This document shows, in pieces, positions 11,267-22,744 of a stretch of DNA of 64,000 nucleotides. Source of the DNA: Benincasa hispida. Taxonomy: Eukaryota > Streptophyta > Magnoliopsida > Cucurbitales > Cucurbitaceae. The stretch is taken from positions 26,718,152 through 26,782,151 of the forward strand of contig NC_052350.1 in assembly GCF_009727055.1 (NCBI RefSeq), given 5' to 3'. The notes under the pieces are model-generated. The model ran no database searches. It saw nothing but the letters and a program-made list of their open reading frames with translations, and was not told the DNA's origin. Every line of letters begins with the position of its first letter. The stretch's first letter is position 1. The translations under genes were made by a program, and so were the position numbers.

Positions 11267-12390
11267 AATTGGCATTGTTGTCGAGGAAAGCAATTAGTTT
11301 TTCCTTAGTTTTTAGTTAAAGTTTTCTTTTTCTTTGATTTATTTTATTTTTGTGTCACTTAAGCATGACAGGATTCCAAATCAATCTTGGACATCTGAAA
11401 GTCGAGTTATAGGTCTTGACAACGAGGTAAATGGCCTTTGACACCACATTGCTGAGTTGACTTCTTTAGTTGGGACTTGATGGAAAGGAGTTCGCAACAA
11501 GTAGAGGTGTATGGGAGTTGCCTACTCGAGGGGCATCCTATGTAAGCATGCTCGAGGTTACAATGGATGACAGCACCATGTGGATTTATCGAGGAGGGGT
11601 ATTATGGTTATTTGGACTACGAGTCTCATCATCCTAGATGGGAAGAGTCTTTTGACCATGGATACTCAAGATGGCAGCAGAGCTTAAACAACCAAGATTT
11701 CACAGCACCACACCAGTCAACTCATGCTCAATCTTCAGGGTTAGGTAAGTCTTTAGAGGCTTTGGTTATGGAGCTTGCTAACAGTACTTTTGAGTTTTAG
11801 TAGGACAACCTCCATAGGGAGCAAGAGTTTGAGTGCTTCCAGCAGAAGAGTCTTTGCCCCGAGGCAGAGGCTAGAACTGACTAATAAAGTCTGAGTGACC
11901 TTATTCTCAGTTGAAACTTTAGTTGGGAGGTTGGACAAGCCGTCACCAGACCATTTCTTGGATATGCCAGAGGATTAGAGGCGTAAGGTAGTCTACGTAG
12001 ACATGGTGGAGGAGGAGGAACCACTTCCTGGAGATTTGTGCCCAGGTATGACTTTGGAATTCTCAATTTTTGAACTTGCTAATAGCACTCTTAAGTTTCA
12101 GTAGGATCTTCAAGCTTAGCTACAAAACATGATCGCCCATGTTTCCCAGCTGACAGAGACCGTGCAAATATTGGAAAGCGTGCCAGAGCAACCCATCGTC
12201 TACCTTAGAGGTAGAGTTTCTTGTGGAGTGCTACTACTCTAGTGATGATGAGGACGTCACTCCATGCTTGCTAGTTTGTCATGTTAAGGAGGATTCCAAG
12301 CCTAAATCCAATGAGATCCAAGTGATAGAGTTAGAGATCAAAAGACCTCGCCCTGTTCTGACTCTTGATATTTCGTATATATTCTAATTT
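11267..12390 (+). pseudogene. Gag-like remnant of the non-autonomous element
   Basis: After the primer site, broken frames encode a Tyr/His/Trp-rich stretch (11,567-11,800) ending L-E-A-L-V-M-E-L-A-N-S-T-F-E-F. A second, similar E-L-A-N-S-T block follows near 12,070-12,100, each leading into Gln-rich text. Repeated L-x-x-L-x-N-S-T-x-x-F-Q segments are typical of Athila-like gag C-terminal regions. Stops and frameshifts are frequent. No zinc knuckle is visible. Confidence 0.5.
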
Positions 12391-13966
12391 TGTTCCCTTA
12401 GTCCTCACGAGTTTTTTGAGCCTTTTCTTTCATTCGACTCTTTAGAGTCATTTAAGTCTTTTGATTCTTTCTTTTTACCTTTTTTTCCATATACTAAAAA
12501 AATGCAAATTTGACCTGTGTTGTTCTCTTCAAAAAATAAGGAGCCTTATAGCTTTATCAGGCTATATTGACTCATCCAATAAAGGACCATAGAAACCTTG
12601 ACAGGGAATAGGTCATGTTGAGCAATCGAAGTTAAAAATTTGCCCTTCCTATAGGGAGCCAGGTGAAAAATTTTACTACTTTCTAGTCTAACTTCTTGTT
12701 TTTCTTTTGTAGGCTTTTTCCCTCTACCATAAAGAAGAAGAAGATCAATTTGAGGCAACCCTCTTACCACCATCTCATGTGTAGAAACGTCATTAGGGAT
12801 GTCTTTCTGTTCCCCTGACTCTTTTATTTTATTAGGCTTAGATTAGAGATACATTTGGGACAATGTATCATTTTAAATTGGGGGTGGGGGTATGTTGTGA
12901 CTATTGGGGTCCTTGATCGTTGTGCTCAGACGATGTTTGTGTGTTTGAATTGGTTGCTTACTCTCTTGCATGGTTTGTTATGATGAGTAGTTGATGACAC
13001 ACCCTTTTTGTGATTAGGTTTGCATGAAACCATGTTCAAATAGTATGAACATGATTTTTAGCCTGTTTTAAAAAACTTTCTTATCTCTCATGCATCTTTA
13101 AGTCCCTTGTCCAACAAAATTAGGTCTTGCGTGCTTAGAGTTGTATTATTGGGCTTATATTTTTATTGTCAACCCAAAAGGCCTAGGTGATACGTGTTAA
13201 GTGACTGAAAGCTCGACCTAGTAATGCATGCCTAAGTTTTTGCCGAACTCTTATTTTGTATTGTAAAAGCCAAGTGTAGAGTAAATAAAAAGCAAGTTTG
13301 TAAAAGGAGAAGCATGTTGTAAAGTAAAAGCAAGTTTGTATGTTATTTGTTAAGGGGATTACTCCTCTTTCTTGGGGTTATGATTAACCTGGGGCGGCTA
13401 TGACACTCGTAGTTTCCCTATGAGCTAAAGTACCATGAGGAATGAGTAAGCTTCGACACTTGTTAGGAGACATTGCTTGTAGTTAGATGTCTTTCACGTA
13501 ACTCATGTGAACAAGTCAAAATGAAGGTGACGTGTCTAGATAAGGCTTCCCCTTTTGTGTAAAGTAAAGAAAAAAAAAGAAAAGTGAATGAGAAAAAAAC
13601 ATATAATAAAAGTTTGGTTTCCTTAAGTGTGTCATTGCATTGTTTAGTCTAGGAAGCTTAGCGCTTGAAACTTCAAGCCAATGTAGGGGGAAAACAAATT
13701 AAGGGCCCTATAAAATCATTTGGGGTTTTGCAAGCTTAATTAGTAGGGCTTTTGACTCACTCATACATGGATAGGTTTAGAATCATTTTTTAAAATGTGC
13801 TTCATTGATTGATTTTAATTGGATTTCATTTTTTTATTGCAAATCTTATCCTTCTTGACTACTGAGACTAGAGTAACGACCTTAGTGATTGAGCAAGCAT
13901 AATTTTTTATGTGAATGTGTGATTCTACCTTACTCAAGGACAATCAAGAATTAAGTTGGGGGTGTT
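12391..13966 (+). other. Non-coding interior of the non-autonomous element
   Basis: No open frame or domain is seen. The phrase 'gggacaatgtatcattttaa' followed by a purine run (12,858-12,892) resembles the sequence after the pol end in Athila elements. This suggests pol was lost by deletion just upstream, leaving the 3' untranslated part. The polypurine tract closes the region at 13,954-13,965. Confidence 0.5.
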
Positions 13967-14952
13967 TGATAGCACAAAAAATGTGCTATTTTTCTCTTCT
14001 TAATTCTAGGTCGTTACTATGTTTAATGATTTTATAGGTATCGAGCATCTTTGAAGTGGAATCAATCGTTACGAGCTATTCGGGGTTAATTTGGAGTAAT
14101 TAGGAGCTAATTTTAGCAACTAGGCTTCAAAATGACGTGAAAGGAGAAAAATGCCCCTAGACAGAGCGTTACGCAATGCTACAAGGCAGTAGCTGCCTAT
14201 TTCATGAAAAAAAAGGGCAATGTTGCAACACTAGATGTAGCTTTTCAACGCTCCGACTATTACAGATGCGCACACGAGGCTCGCTGCGTTGCAGCAACGC
14301 AACGCTAAGACCGTAGTATATATAATTCTCTTTGATTTAAGGCAGAGACAGACACCCACATTCGGGCTTCCAGCCGATTTTCCCTTCTCGTCTCTCTTCC
14401 ACTTTCTTCTTTGGGTGTTTCTTTAGTAGTTAATCGAGTAGATGCCAGATTGTAGCTTCTCATCCTCCATGGGAAGGTAAGATTTTGGTTTCTTAGCTTA
14501 GGGATTTGGAGGAACTCAATGTTATTTTGTGAGATTCTGATTTTATGATGTATACGAACTTGTTTATGGGTTTCAATCTGAGTTTTACATTGAATTGCAT
14601 GATTTTATTGTTGATTTGTGACCAATGATTTATTGTGTGATTTAAATACTTGGAGATTGGCTTGTAATATGTGACATTTAATTATAGGTTAATCTCAAAG
14701 GAAGCAATAGGTTAGTTAGGCTTGCAATTCTTTGTCTATAATAAATAGTAGTTTGTCCTATCGACCTAGAGAGAAACCACATTGAGTGTTTGATTAGACG
14801 TTGGAAGTCGAAGACTTATCTTAGCGTCATTCCTAGAACTTAATGTAATTTATCAATTTGTATGGATCGGATTCGTTTTCTATGCATTTCGATTAATTAA
14901 ATAATTAGGACCATTGGTTGGGATCCCAATCAATTGGGCTAAGCATAAACAA
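13967..14952 (+). repeat. 3' LTR of the non-autonomous gypsy element, truncated
   Basis: It opens TGATAGCACAAAAAATGTGC and aligns with 10,421 onward, retaining the middle part missing from the 5' copy. That part has a GTATATATAATTC TATA-like box at about 14,312. The alignment stops at 'gcataaacaag'; the last ~300 bp of the LTR present at 10,950-11,266 are missing. Confidence 0.75.
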
Positions 14953-15728
14953 GGAATTGGTACTAGATCCCAGTTCAACTATGGTGCCCTTGTTCTGAAT
15001 CAGATAAATAGGCACATTTGTCATAGCTCCTCGCTTGTCCATTTGTTATCTCAGGCTAATTCGTGGAATTCTTGTTTCTCAAAAACCAGACTTGATCTTT
15101 GCTAGAGAGTTTGTTGGTGTTTCTCTTTCATCTGATCTTGATGTTGATGTTCTCAGCCCAGCTCTGATTGGGTCTCCTTTTGACAGTCGAGTATTGCATC
15201 ATTTTTCACAAGAAGTCAAAGATATTGATGCCCAGATACTGAAGTTTCAAGAGGGGAAAAAATTTGTCAAGGGGATGTTACTGACCATGCTGTGTATCTC
15301 TAGTCTGATCTACTAGGGCGTCTTCTTTGTATCCACAGTGTTGATCTTTTTATATATGTATATAAAAAATAACGGTCAAAAAGGGGGAAAGTTTGGAAAA
15401 TGTTGACTAGTGGTTTGTGTGGTTTGGTTTGGCTAGTTTGGCTATGTTGTGATCTCTGTGTTTTTGTTTTGTTTGTGGTGTTTTATTTGTGGTTTTTTTT
15501 TGGTGGCTTGTATTCGTATTGGGTTGGTTTTTTTTAGGCTTGATGCCTTGAAGACTTTGTTGCTTATGTTGATATTTGTTGTACTGAGGATTTTATTATA
15601 CTTGTTAAGACAATTTCTAACATCCTTTGTTGAATGAGTTATTGCTTGACTCTTATTCTGACCTCATTTTTTAAAAATATAAAATAAAGAAAAAATCAAA
15701 ATTGAAAATATAAGCCAAAAGAGGAGTT
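14953..15728 (+). pseudogene. Copia (SIRE-like) env-like region, part 3, and 3' spacer
   Basis: Two overlapping frames (14,914-15,105 and 15,035-15,316) encode F-N-Y-G-A-L-V-L-N-Q-I and then G-I-L-V-S-Q-K-P-D-L with a downstream V-K-D-I-D-A-Q-I-L-K-F-Q-E-G-K-K-F heptad-like stretch. Joined by a frameshift, this fits the conserved C-terminal half of SIRE env-like proteins. A T/G-rich spacer and the polypurine run AAAAGAGGAG precede the LTR at 15,729. Confidence 0.5.
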
Positions 15729-16391
15729 TGTTGGAGATTTGGTTGGTTGGCTTTATATTTTATAAGGCATTGATTTCTGCAGATGTCTCAAATAAAGTAT
15801 TAATATCTATTTCAGACAACAGATTATTTTCCTACGAAGATTTAGAATTATTTCGTCTGATATTTTCCTTCTTTAAGACGCGAATTATCTTGTCCAAATG
15901 AGGAGTTTTTTCCTTTCTTGGATTTGTTTATAAAAGAACTATGTTGATTTTTTAGGATTGCCACTTTTGTTAATCAAGCAAGACGTTTCCTGCTCTACGG
16001 CCATTGTTGTGCTTCGTTTTGTTCTTGCTTATTGATCACTATTCTACTGTTCAAGTTCTTCAACTATTGACGTACGACTTGTTGAAGTTAATCGCGAACT
16101 TAGAGGCAGCCTAAGCCATTCAAGTGTTGAAGGAATTATCCATATTAGGGGAATCCTAAGATTCTTTAATGAAGAAAATTCGCTAAATTGATGAAAGATA
16201 TCATTGTGATAGGAGTCTCACTTATCGTTAGAAGCCAAGGTAGTTAACACTAATATGATCAAAGTTAGGGGGAGCCTAAGTACACTCGAAAGGGAGTCTT
16301 ACATGTAGGAGGAGCCTAGGTGATCAGTGAGTTGAGCTCTACTTGAGTCATTGTAGTGGTCGTGTATTACAGATAAGTACTACGTTGTAAA
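15729..16391 (+). mobile_element. SIRE-like copia 3' LTR, interrupted
   Basis: It starts TGTTGGAGATTTGGTTGG directly after a purine-rich tract, as expected for a copia 3' LTR. It has a TATAAAAG box near 15,929 and several 'ggggagcctaag'-like repeats at 16,090-16,320, a feature of SIRE LTRs. At 16,392 it is broken by another copia LTR starting TGTTGGG. I did not find where it resumes. Confidence 0.65.
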
Positions 16392-18060
16392 TGTTGGGTT
16401 TTATATCCTAAAACTCGCAGTTTGTAAAAGATAAACATATTCTATAGTCAATAAACTTATTGTTGATTTTATAAATTGCATACGTAAAAGTCTAAATCCA
16501 ATAAACTAATATCCATGGCTATTATATGAATACTTGACCTTTATGTTGAGACATAGAGATGGATCAAGTTTGAGTAAATAGCCAAAACAGTCTATAGTAC
16601 ATGATTAAGGTTGGGTACCTTATTCTGGTAACACTATTGGATGTGGCCTACTCTGTAGCTATTATAATGCTACAAACAAAGTGATCCAGATTCGTTCATA
16701 TATTGACATGAGGACTGGGGGTGTCCTATGCAAGGAATTTGCATAAGATCAGACCAAGAAATAAGTCACTCTTACTTTATAATACTATTTACTGTATAAG
16801 ATGTATTTCACTTAGATGACCTAGGTAACTCGATATTAATTCTGAGCTAACTATGAACTTCTGTTTATTCGAGATTATCCTTAGATTTGCATAGGTGAGG
16901 GTTGGCTCAATAACGTGGGCTCAATAAGCCTCCCAATTTAGGGGTAAGATCGGGTAGATAGCTAGGGACATAGAGTGCAAGACGAAATTCACACCTACCA
17001 GATTTAGGAATGGGAGAAAAGTTGTTCTCTTAAGTACTGAATCCAAGTCTTGAACAAGGGGCCCCACCCTCTCACTGGGCTAAGAGGGTTCTGGTTTAGT
17101 GACTGGATCACAAACCAATTATTCATTAGAGGATCAGTAGGAACTTAAGGAACAAGACATAATCTCGGGGGTAAAACAGACATTTGACCCAGCCGTTATT
17201 ACTAATAACCTGTGAAGGGTTGACTTACTAATTATGGTTAAATCATGTAGACATAATATATCTACAGTGATGGAAGTGCAACTATGGGCTTTAGTAGAGT
17301 GACCCATTAGTTAACGAATGGGGATTAATTTGGTGTAAAGAGTTGAGCCAATTAATCTTGGATCGTTTGAGACCATGATCTGTAAGTCCATGAGGTCCCC
17401 TACTAGCTCATAAATGGATTGGCCTTAGAGTAGCATGATAAGTTAATTTGAAACGTTCAAATTATAATTAAGGAAATTAGTAATTATATAACATATAATT
17501 ACACGTTTAATTTTGGAATTAAATGGAATTGAGGAATTAATTAATATTTATGTAAAATTGATATTTGATATTAAATTAATTATAATTGATTAAATTGTTT
17601 AATTATTTATTTATTATTAATTAGAAAATTAATTAATGAAATTAATTTTGTAAAATTAATAATAATTTCAATTTTTGAAATCAAAATTGATTTTGGAAAT
17701 CAGTTTGTAAAATTGGAAAAACGCAAAATGAGAAAAGATGAAAAATCCCATTCACCTTCATGAAGTAGCTCACTCAAAACCCACTTGCTCCTGCTTCAAT
17801 TCACCAGGCATGAGCTGCATCTCATGCAACCTTCTTCTATGCATGATTGTTCTACAATAAAGTTCTACAATAAATAGAGAAGATGAAAGTGGAAATCAAG
17901 CATGCAATAGTTGACGAACTTGCTGAAATTTTGTTGAAAACTTGTAAGGTTGAAGAAGTGTTCTTCAAGTTACATCAGTGAGCTTCTTCTCTAAATTCCC
18001 TTCATTCAAGCTTATTTTGAGTCCTACAACTCAATCTAATTCTTCAAAAGAATCATAGTT
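16392..18060 (+). mobile_element. Copia LTR inserted in the SIRE-like LTR
   Basis: It begins TGTTGGGTTTTATATCCTAA, the terminal sequence of the main LTR family here, and keeps the family blocks (CTTGAACAAGGGGCCCCACC near 17,053; the 'gtgatggaagtgcaacta' block near 17,268). A possible TATA box, ACAATAAATAGAG, lies at 17,867. The 3' boundary is uncertain: no clear CA end plus 5-bp duplication was found, and the sequence grades into repeats after 18,060. It may be a solo LTR. Confidence 0.65.
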
Positions 18061-18069
18061 AGGAGTTAT

Positions 18070-18335
18070 CATTGACATAGTTTAATCAGATCAAATCAGT
18101 GATATGGGCTTATCACTGATAGACCTCATTACTGATAGACCAATATCACTGATATATTCTATCTACCTGTGATATTGGTCTATCATTGATAAACTATGTT
18201 GCTGATAGACTCCTTTCCTACATTTATTTGTATATTTCAATAGATGTAATACTTCTATTACTAATATCTGTCTTCATTGATAGACCAATATCATTGATAG
18301 ACTTGTATCACAATTACTAATGGAAAAATTAGAAA
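18070..18335 (+). repeat. Palindromic TATCAnTGATA motif field, small
   Basis: The core TATCA-N-TGATA and near-variants recur at irregular spacing, for example 'atatcactgatag', 'cactgatatat', 'tatcattgataaac' and 'atatcattgatag'. The motif is self-complementary around its centre base. The same motif fills 22,745-23,880. Confidence 0.7.
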
Positions 18336-18525
18336 CTTACATTTCGTTCCGAGAACATGTTATCATTAAGATCTTGTCAATTTGGTTGCTTTGTTGTTTC
18401 TTAATTCAAGATTCTTGGAAAGTCATTTCCTATTCTTTTTGTTAACCTCTCTGAAAGTTTAGGAAGTATTTTATATGTCAAATAAGTTAAAACTACGGGG
18501 AAACCTTGCAGATTTTTTTTTTTTT

Positions 18526-18924
18526 TTAACTTTTAATAGATTTCTTAAAAAACTCGATAGTGAAACTAAAAGACAATCTTCCCCATGGATAATTCTTAAA
18601 CCTCTCCTCATCATTCAACATCTTAACATACCTCAAATTCGCACAATTATGACATTGTTTTGGAATCAACAATTTTTTTAGCAAATAAAGATTGGCAAGT
18701 TTTGTTATTTTTCTTTCATCACTGTAGTGACTAGAAAAATAGTTAAACGCACTATTAACATTTTTCCTAGTGCTACTAGTATCATTTCTAAAAAATTCTT
18801 GTCTAATTTTTGAATCATTTTCTTCGGTTTCATCTAAAACATCTTCAACAAGATATTCATCACAATTTAATCCAATAATCAAACAAAAATCCCTCAACCT
18901 AAACTCTACAATGTTTACCTTCAA
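18526..18924 (-). pseudogene. DUF1985 (Ulp1-associated) fragment, minus strand
   Basis: A 132-codon minus-strand frame encodes F-R-L-R-D-F-C-L-I-I-G-L, an acidic spacer, then K-L-A-N-L-Y-L-L-K-K-L-L and F-K-N-Y-P-W-G-R-L-S-F. This is the order of the plant DUF1985 domain found beside Ulp1-type peptidase domains, often in Mutator-like elements. No peptidase domain, start region or second exon is seen. It is followed by poly(T) and flanked by low-complexity DNA, so it is most likely a transposon relic. A second, better-preserved copy lies at 53,647-57,330 on the other strand. Confidence 0.65.
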
Positions 18925-20040
18925 TGTTGAAGAACATTATTATCAGCAGAGACATGTATTGTCTTCTAATGAAATGTGCTTAAAGTTGTAAAGATACTTT
19001 GGACATTTTTAAACCTAGCAAATGTCCAATGGTCCTTCCTTGACATGTAGAATCTAAACCCTTAATATGGTCTATCACTTCCAACTTGACATAAATTGTG
19101 ACTTTCAAAGTGGAATTCTAACTTTCTTTAAGGACTTTTGTTTTGCCTATTTAAACAAAAAAGAAAATATATGTTATAAATATTCTAAACAACAACTTAG
19201 AATGAGAGGGTAAATTAGGTATTATACAAATAAGGTTAATATTGTCCAAAAAAGTTTCTTCATGCGTTGGTACTTTTATATATATTGTAGATCAAAGATA
19301 TAGATTATAGATTATAAATCATAGATCATAGATTAAAGATTCTAGATTATATATAGATATATATAGGATATAAATAGATACACAATCTCTCTTAAAATTA
19401 GACTTTTTCCCAATTGACCTTATCTTCCAGGAAAATTGTATTGTGTAGCAAAATATAAGTATTTTCCTTTTTTTTTTTTTTTTTCCTTCCTTTTCCTTTT
19501 CATTTTCCTTTCTTTTTTTTTCTTTTTCTTTTTTTTTTTTTTTTTTTTAAAAAAATAAATATTCATGCAACTTCCCCTTTTCTTTTTATACAACGCTCTT
19601 GTGTCTTCTTCCTTATTTCGTTTTCTCTGTGTAATTTTTTTTTTATTTCTCTTATGTGTTTCTTCTTTCCTTTTCTAATCGTAGTTGTGATTTCTCTCAT
19701 GTAATTTTTGTTCTTCTCTTATCTAGATCCTATATGAATTCTGTATTGTTCTCCTCTCAATCCGGTGTGATTTTTATTCGACTTGCCCTTTCTTTTATCA
19801 CAATTCCTTGTGATTTTGTTATCTCTATCGATCATTATCTTTTTTTTATAGTATGAGTTTTAAAATTTAAATAAACAAGCCACGAGAACAAAAAAAGGAA
19901 GAATAATAATAATAAGATTTACACAAGTAGCTAAAGCCAAAGAATAATATTATAACAATATGTTTTTTACATATATAAATCATACTTGGCGGTTAGTGAA
20001 TCTTTTTTATTTATTTTTTTTGGTTAACTTTCTCAATTTT
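18925..20040. other. Intergenic: microsatellite and T-rich tracts
   Basis: No coding signal. It contains a run of ATAGATTATA-like units (19,285-19,385) and pyrimidine-rich tracts (19,465-19,548, and again 19,636-19,680). The short frames here are low-complexity. Confidence 0.6.
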
Positions 20041-21105
20041 AGTATACCTAACAATAATCAATGCGCATTCAGTGGCTTGTTTTGAAGTAAAGCATGTGTA
20101 TTTCACTTAAAATTTGGTATATCAATTGTATATCTTACAATAATCAACATTCCAAGTGTATCAACAATATCATCAATCAACATTCAATCAGTAACTTATC
20201 TAAGTAAAACATGTATCTTTCATTTTATAAGCATAATATTCCAAGTGTATCAAAAATATATCAGATATAAGACATGAGTATATCAAACTTTAATCCTAAG
20301 ACATTAGTGTATCAATAGTATATCTAACATCAATCAACATTCCAAGTGTATTAGCAGTATATCTAACAACAATTAATATTCATCCAATGACTTATTTTGA
20401 AGTAAAGTATGTGCGTTTCATTTTATAAGTATGATATTCCAAGTGTATCGATGATATATCATATATAAGATGTACGTTGACAAGACATCAATCAATAAAT
20501 ATTTGAAGTAAGACATAAGTGTATAGGCAATATATCTAACATTAATCAACATTTCAAGTGTACCATAAGTATGTCTAACAATACTCAACATTCAATCAAT
20601 AACTTATTTTGAAGTTAAACATATGTGTTTCATTTTATAAGCAAGATATTCCAAGTGTATCATAAGTATATCAAACAACAATCAACATTCAATCAACAAT
20701 TTATTTTGAAGTTGAACGTATGTGTTTCATTTTATAAGCAAGATGTTTCAAGTATACCAATAGTATATCAGATATAATATCGAGTGTATCTGGCATCAAT
20801 CAATAAATATTTGAAGTTAAAATGAATGTATCAATAGTATATCTAACATCAATCAATATTGTGTATCAGTCAAATTAAATTTTCAAATACAATCAATAGT
20901 CTATCAAATGGCAATTAGTAAACCATATCAAACCTTGAGTTCATCAACAAACTATATGATATCAATAAGCAAACATATTAACTTTTGAGCACATTGACAA
21001 GCTAAGCTATTACACATCAATCAACAAACATATTAAAATACAAGTACATAGAAAATATATTAAAATTTTTAATATATCAACATACTACATGGAACCAATC
21101 AACAA
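20041..21105 (+). repeat. Irregular minisatellite (TATCAACA/TTATTTTGAAGT units)
   Basis: A compound unit of very roughly 100-210 bp recurs. Anchor phrases are 'ttattttgaagt.aa.cata', 'gtgtttcattttataagca', 'atattccaagtgtatca' and 'agtatatctaacatcaatca'. At least five anchor copies are visible (about 20,077, 20,190, 20,392, 20,605 and 20,702). Spacing is uneven, which indicates repeated internal deletion. The array is interrupted by the MITE at 21,106 and continues faintly to about 21,770. Confidence 0.7.
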
Positions 21106-21690
21106 TAGGGGTGTTCAAAAAATCCGATGACCCAAAAAAACCAACCATTCCACTCCAACCTGTGCGGTTTGGGTTGGGTTTGGTTCAAATAAGTGAAAAT
21201 TTTATGGGTTGGGTTGGTTCATGGGTTCACCTAATATAATCCAAACCAACCTGAACTAACCCGAATTTATTATTAACTTTAATATATTTTTTTTTTGTTA
21301 CTTATAACACAATTATTTATACATATATTAGTTTTGGTTTTATTTAATTCCAATATTTTTTGAATAATTTATTCTTCAACAACTCTTAAAAGTAGTTTCT
21401 TTGTCTTTTTAGAAAGAAAATTTTCACTATATAAATTGAAATTGAGTAGTTAATCTTAATTCAATATATAAAAATAATTAAATTAGATTTTTACATATTT
21501 ACGTTTTGCTTCTTTTTAGAACAAAATTTTAAATAAATGACTCGATTAACTCGAACCAACCCAACCCAAATATTTCATGGTTGGGTTGGGTTCATTTTTT
21601 AATAAGGGTTATTTGGGTTGAAGAAATTTACAACCCGAACAATTGGGTTGGGTCTAAAAAATCTTTCAATCCAACCCATGAACACCCCTA
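21106..21690. mobile_element. hAT-type MITE with perfect 8-bp target duplication
   Basis: Terminal inverted repeats TAGGGGTGTTCA (21,106-21,117) and TGAACACCCCTA (21,679-21,690) are perfect. ATCAACAA flanks both sides (21,098-21,105 and 21,691-21,698), an 8-bp duplication typical of hAT elements. The ends also carry longer, imperfect inverted blocks rich in GGGTTGGGTT/AACCCAACCC; the centre is AT-rich and has no ORF. It is non-autonomous. A relative lacking its left end lies at 52,499-52,988. Confidence 0.9.
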
Positions 21691-21849
21691 ATCAACAAAC
21701 ATACTAAAATTTCAAATAAGTCATTAAACTATCAAACATCAATTAGCAAGTATGTTAAGATTTGGATATTTGTAATAGATAGTAAAATAAGGAAAAAATA
21801 AAATAAAATTATGTCACCCCAGTAAAATATTTTCAAATATTTGTATGGA

Positions 21850-22330
21850 CTACTCAACATTTTAATTTTTTCTAATTTCCAATTTCACCCTTCATTGTCT
21901 TGTCTTGTTGCATACTTTCTTTATTCTATTTTATTTCTTTTCTTCAGTTTTTGCTTCTTTCATTTATTTTATTTTATTTCATTTCTCCATTTTTTGCTTC
22001 TTTTTTTTATTTTTTTTTATTTTCTTCCTTTTCGTCTTCTTTCCTTCTTCTTTTTCTTCTTTTTTCTTTTATTTTCTTGCTCCGATTTTTTCTCCTTTCT
22101 TTTTTTATTTTTTTTTATTTTTTTTCCTTTCTCTAATTTTTTCTCTTCTTTTTTTATATTTTCTTATTTTCTTTTTTTTCTTCGATTTTTGCTTATTCCC
22201 CCTTTTTTTAAAAAAAAAAAAAAACTTTCCTTTCTCCACTTTTTGCTTCTTCTATCTCTCTCTCTCTTTTTTTTTTTTTTTTAAATTTTCCTTCCTTTAT
22301 CCAATTTTTGCTTCTTTTTTTATAAGAATT
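21850..22330 (+). repeat. Pyrimidine-rich low-complexity tract
   Basis: Almost only T and C for about 480 bp, with the phrase 'tttttgcttctt' recurring about every 45-70 bp (21,949; 21,991; 22,186; 22,243; 22,309), so it may be a decayed tandem repeat. All open frames here translate to Phe/Leu/Ser runs and are not genes. Confidence 0.8.
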
Positions 22331-22744
22331 ATGAGGCCGAGTTTTGTACCCAAGATATGAAAGTATCCAATTCATAAATGACTTAACCTAAACAAGTCAA
22401 TCATCAAATTTGATTATTATGACGAAACATTAAATATAAATAGCAAATGAAAACAGATTTGAAAGAAGCTACTTTTTTTAGTCCACAAATTTGCACCATT
22501 TTTAGAAACATTTCTTAAAAGTTTGAAATAAGAAACGAGAATAGTTATTAAACAAGTTTATTTCCCAAAAAATGAGAAATGTGAACGATATCAAACAAAC
22601 CAATAATTTTTTTTTTCTTTTTATAGGACTTTAAGAGTATGATGTCTAAATAAACTTGAAAAAATGGCATAGATGGCTCAAAATGAAGGGCACAAACTGA
22701 AATATTTGTATATTTGTATACCATAATATTTGTGTATTGATAAT
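22331..22744. other. Intergenic, nothing recognised
   Basis: AT-rich spacer between the pyrimidine tract and the motif field. The one short minus-strand frame (22,548-22,799) has no recognisable domain. Confidence 0.5.

Larger units (their letters stand above)
10421..14952 (+). mobile_element. Non-autonomous gypsy-type LTR element, no pol, 3' end truncated
   Basis: Two direct repeats starting TGATAGCACAAAAAA (10,421 and 13,967) bound a 2.7-kb interior. The interior starts with a degenerate tRNA-Asp-type primer site (11,270-11,287) and ends with a polypurine tract AGTTGGGGGTGT (13,954-13,965). It encodes a broken gag-like stretch but nothing like protease, reverse transcriptase, RNase H or integrase. 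This resembles large retrotransposon derivatives moved in trans by Tat/Athila elements. The 3' LTR is cut short at about 14,952, after which SIRE-like sequence resumes, so no target duplication can be seen. Confidence 0.75.

Noticed and set aside
21841..22360. Overlapping frames of about 80-150 codons, hydrophobic Phe/Leu-rich, membrane-protein-like
   Set aside because: They are translations of a pyrimidine tract; three frames give the same kind of text.
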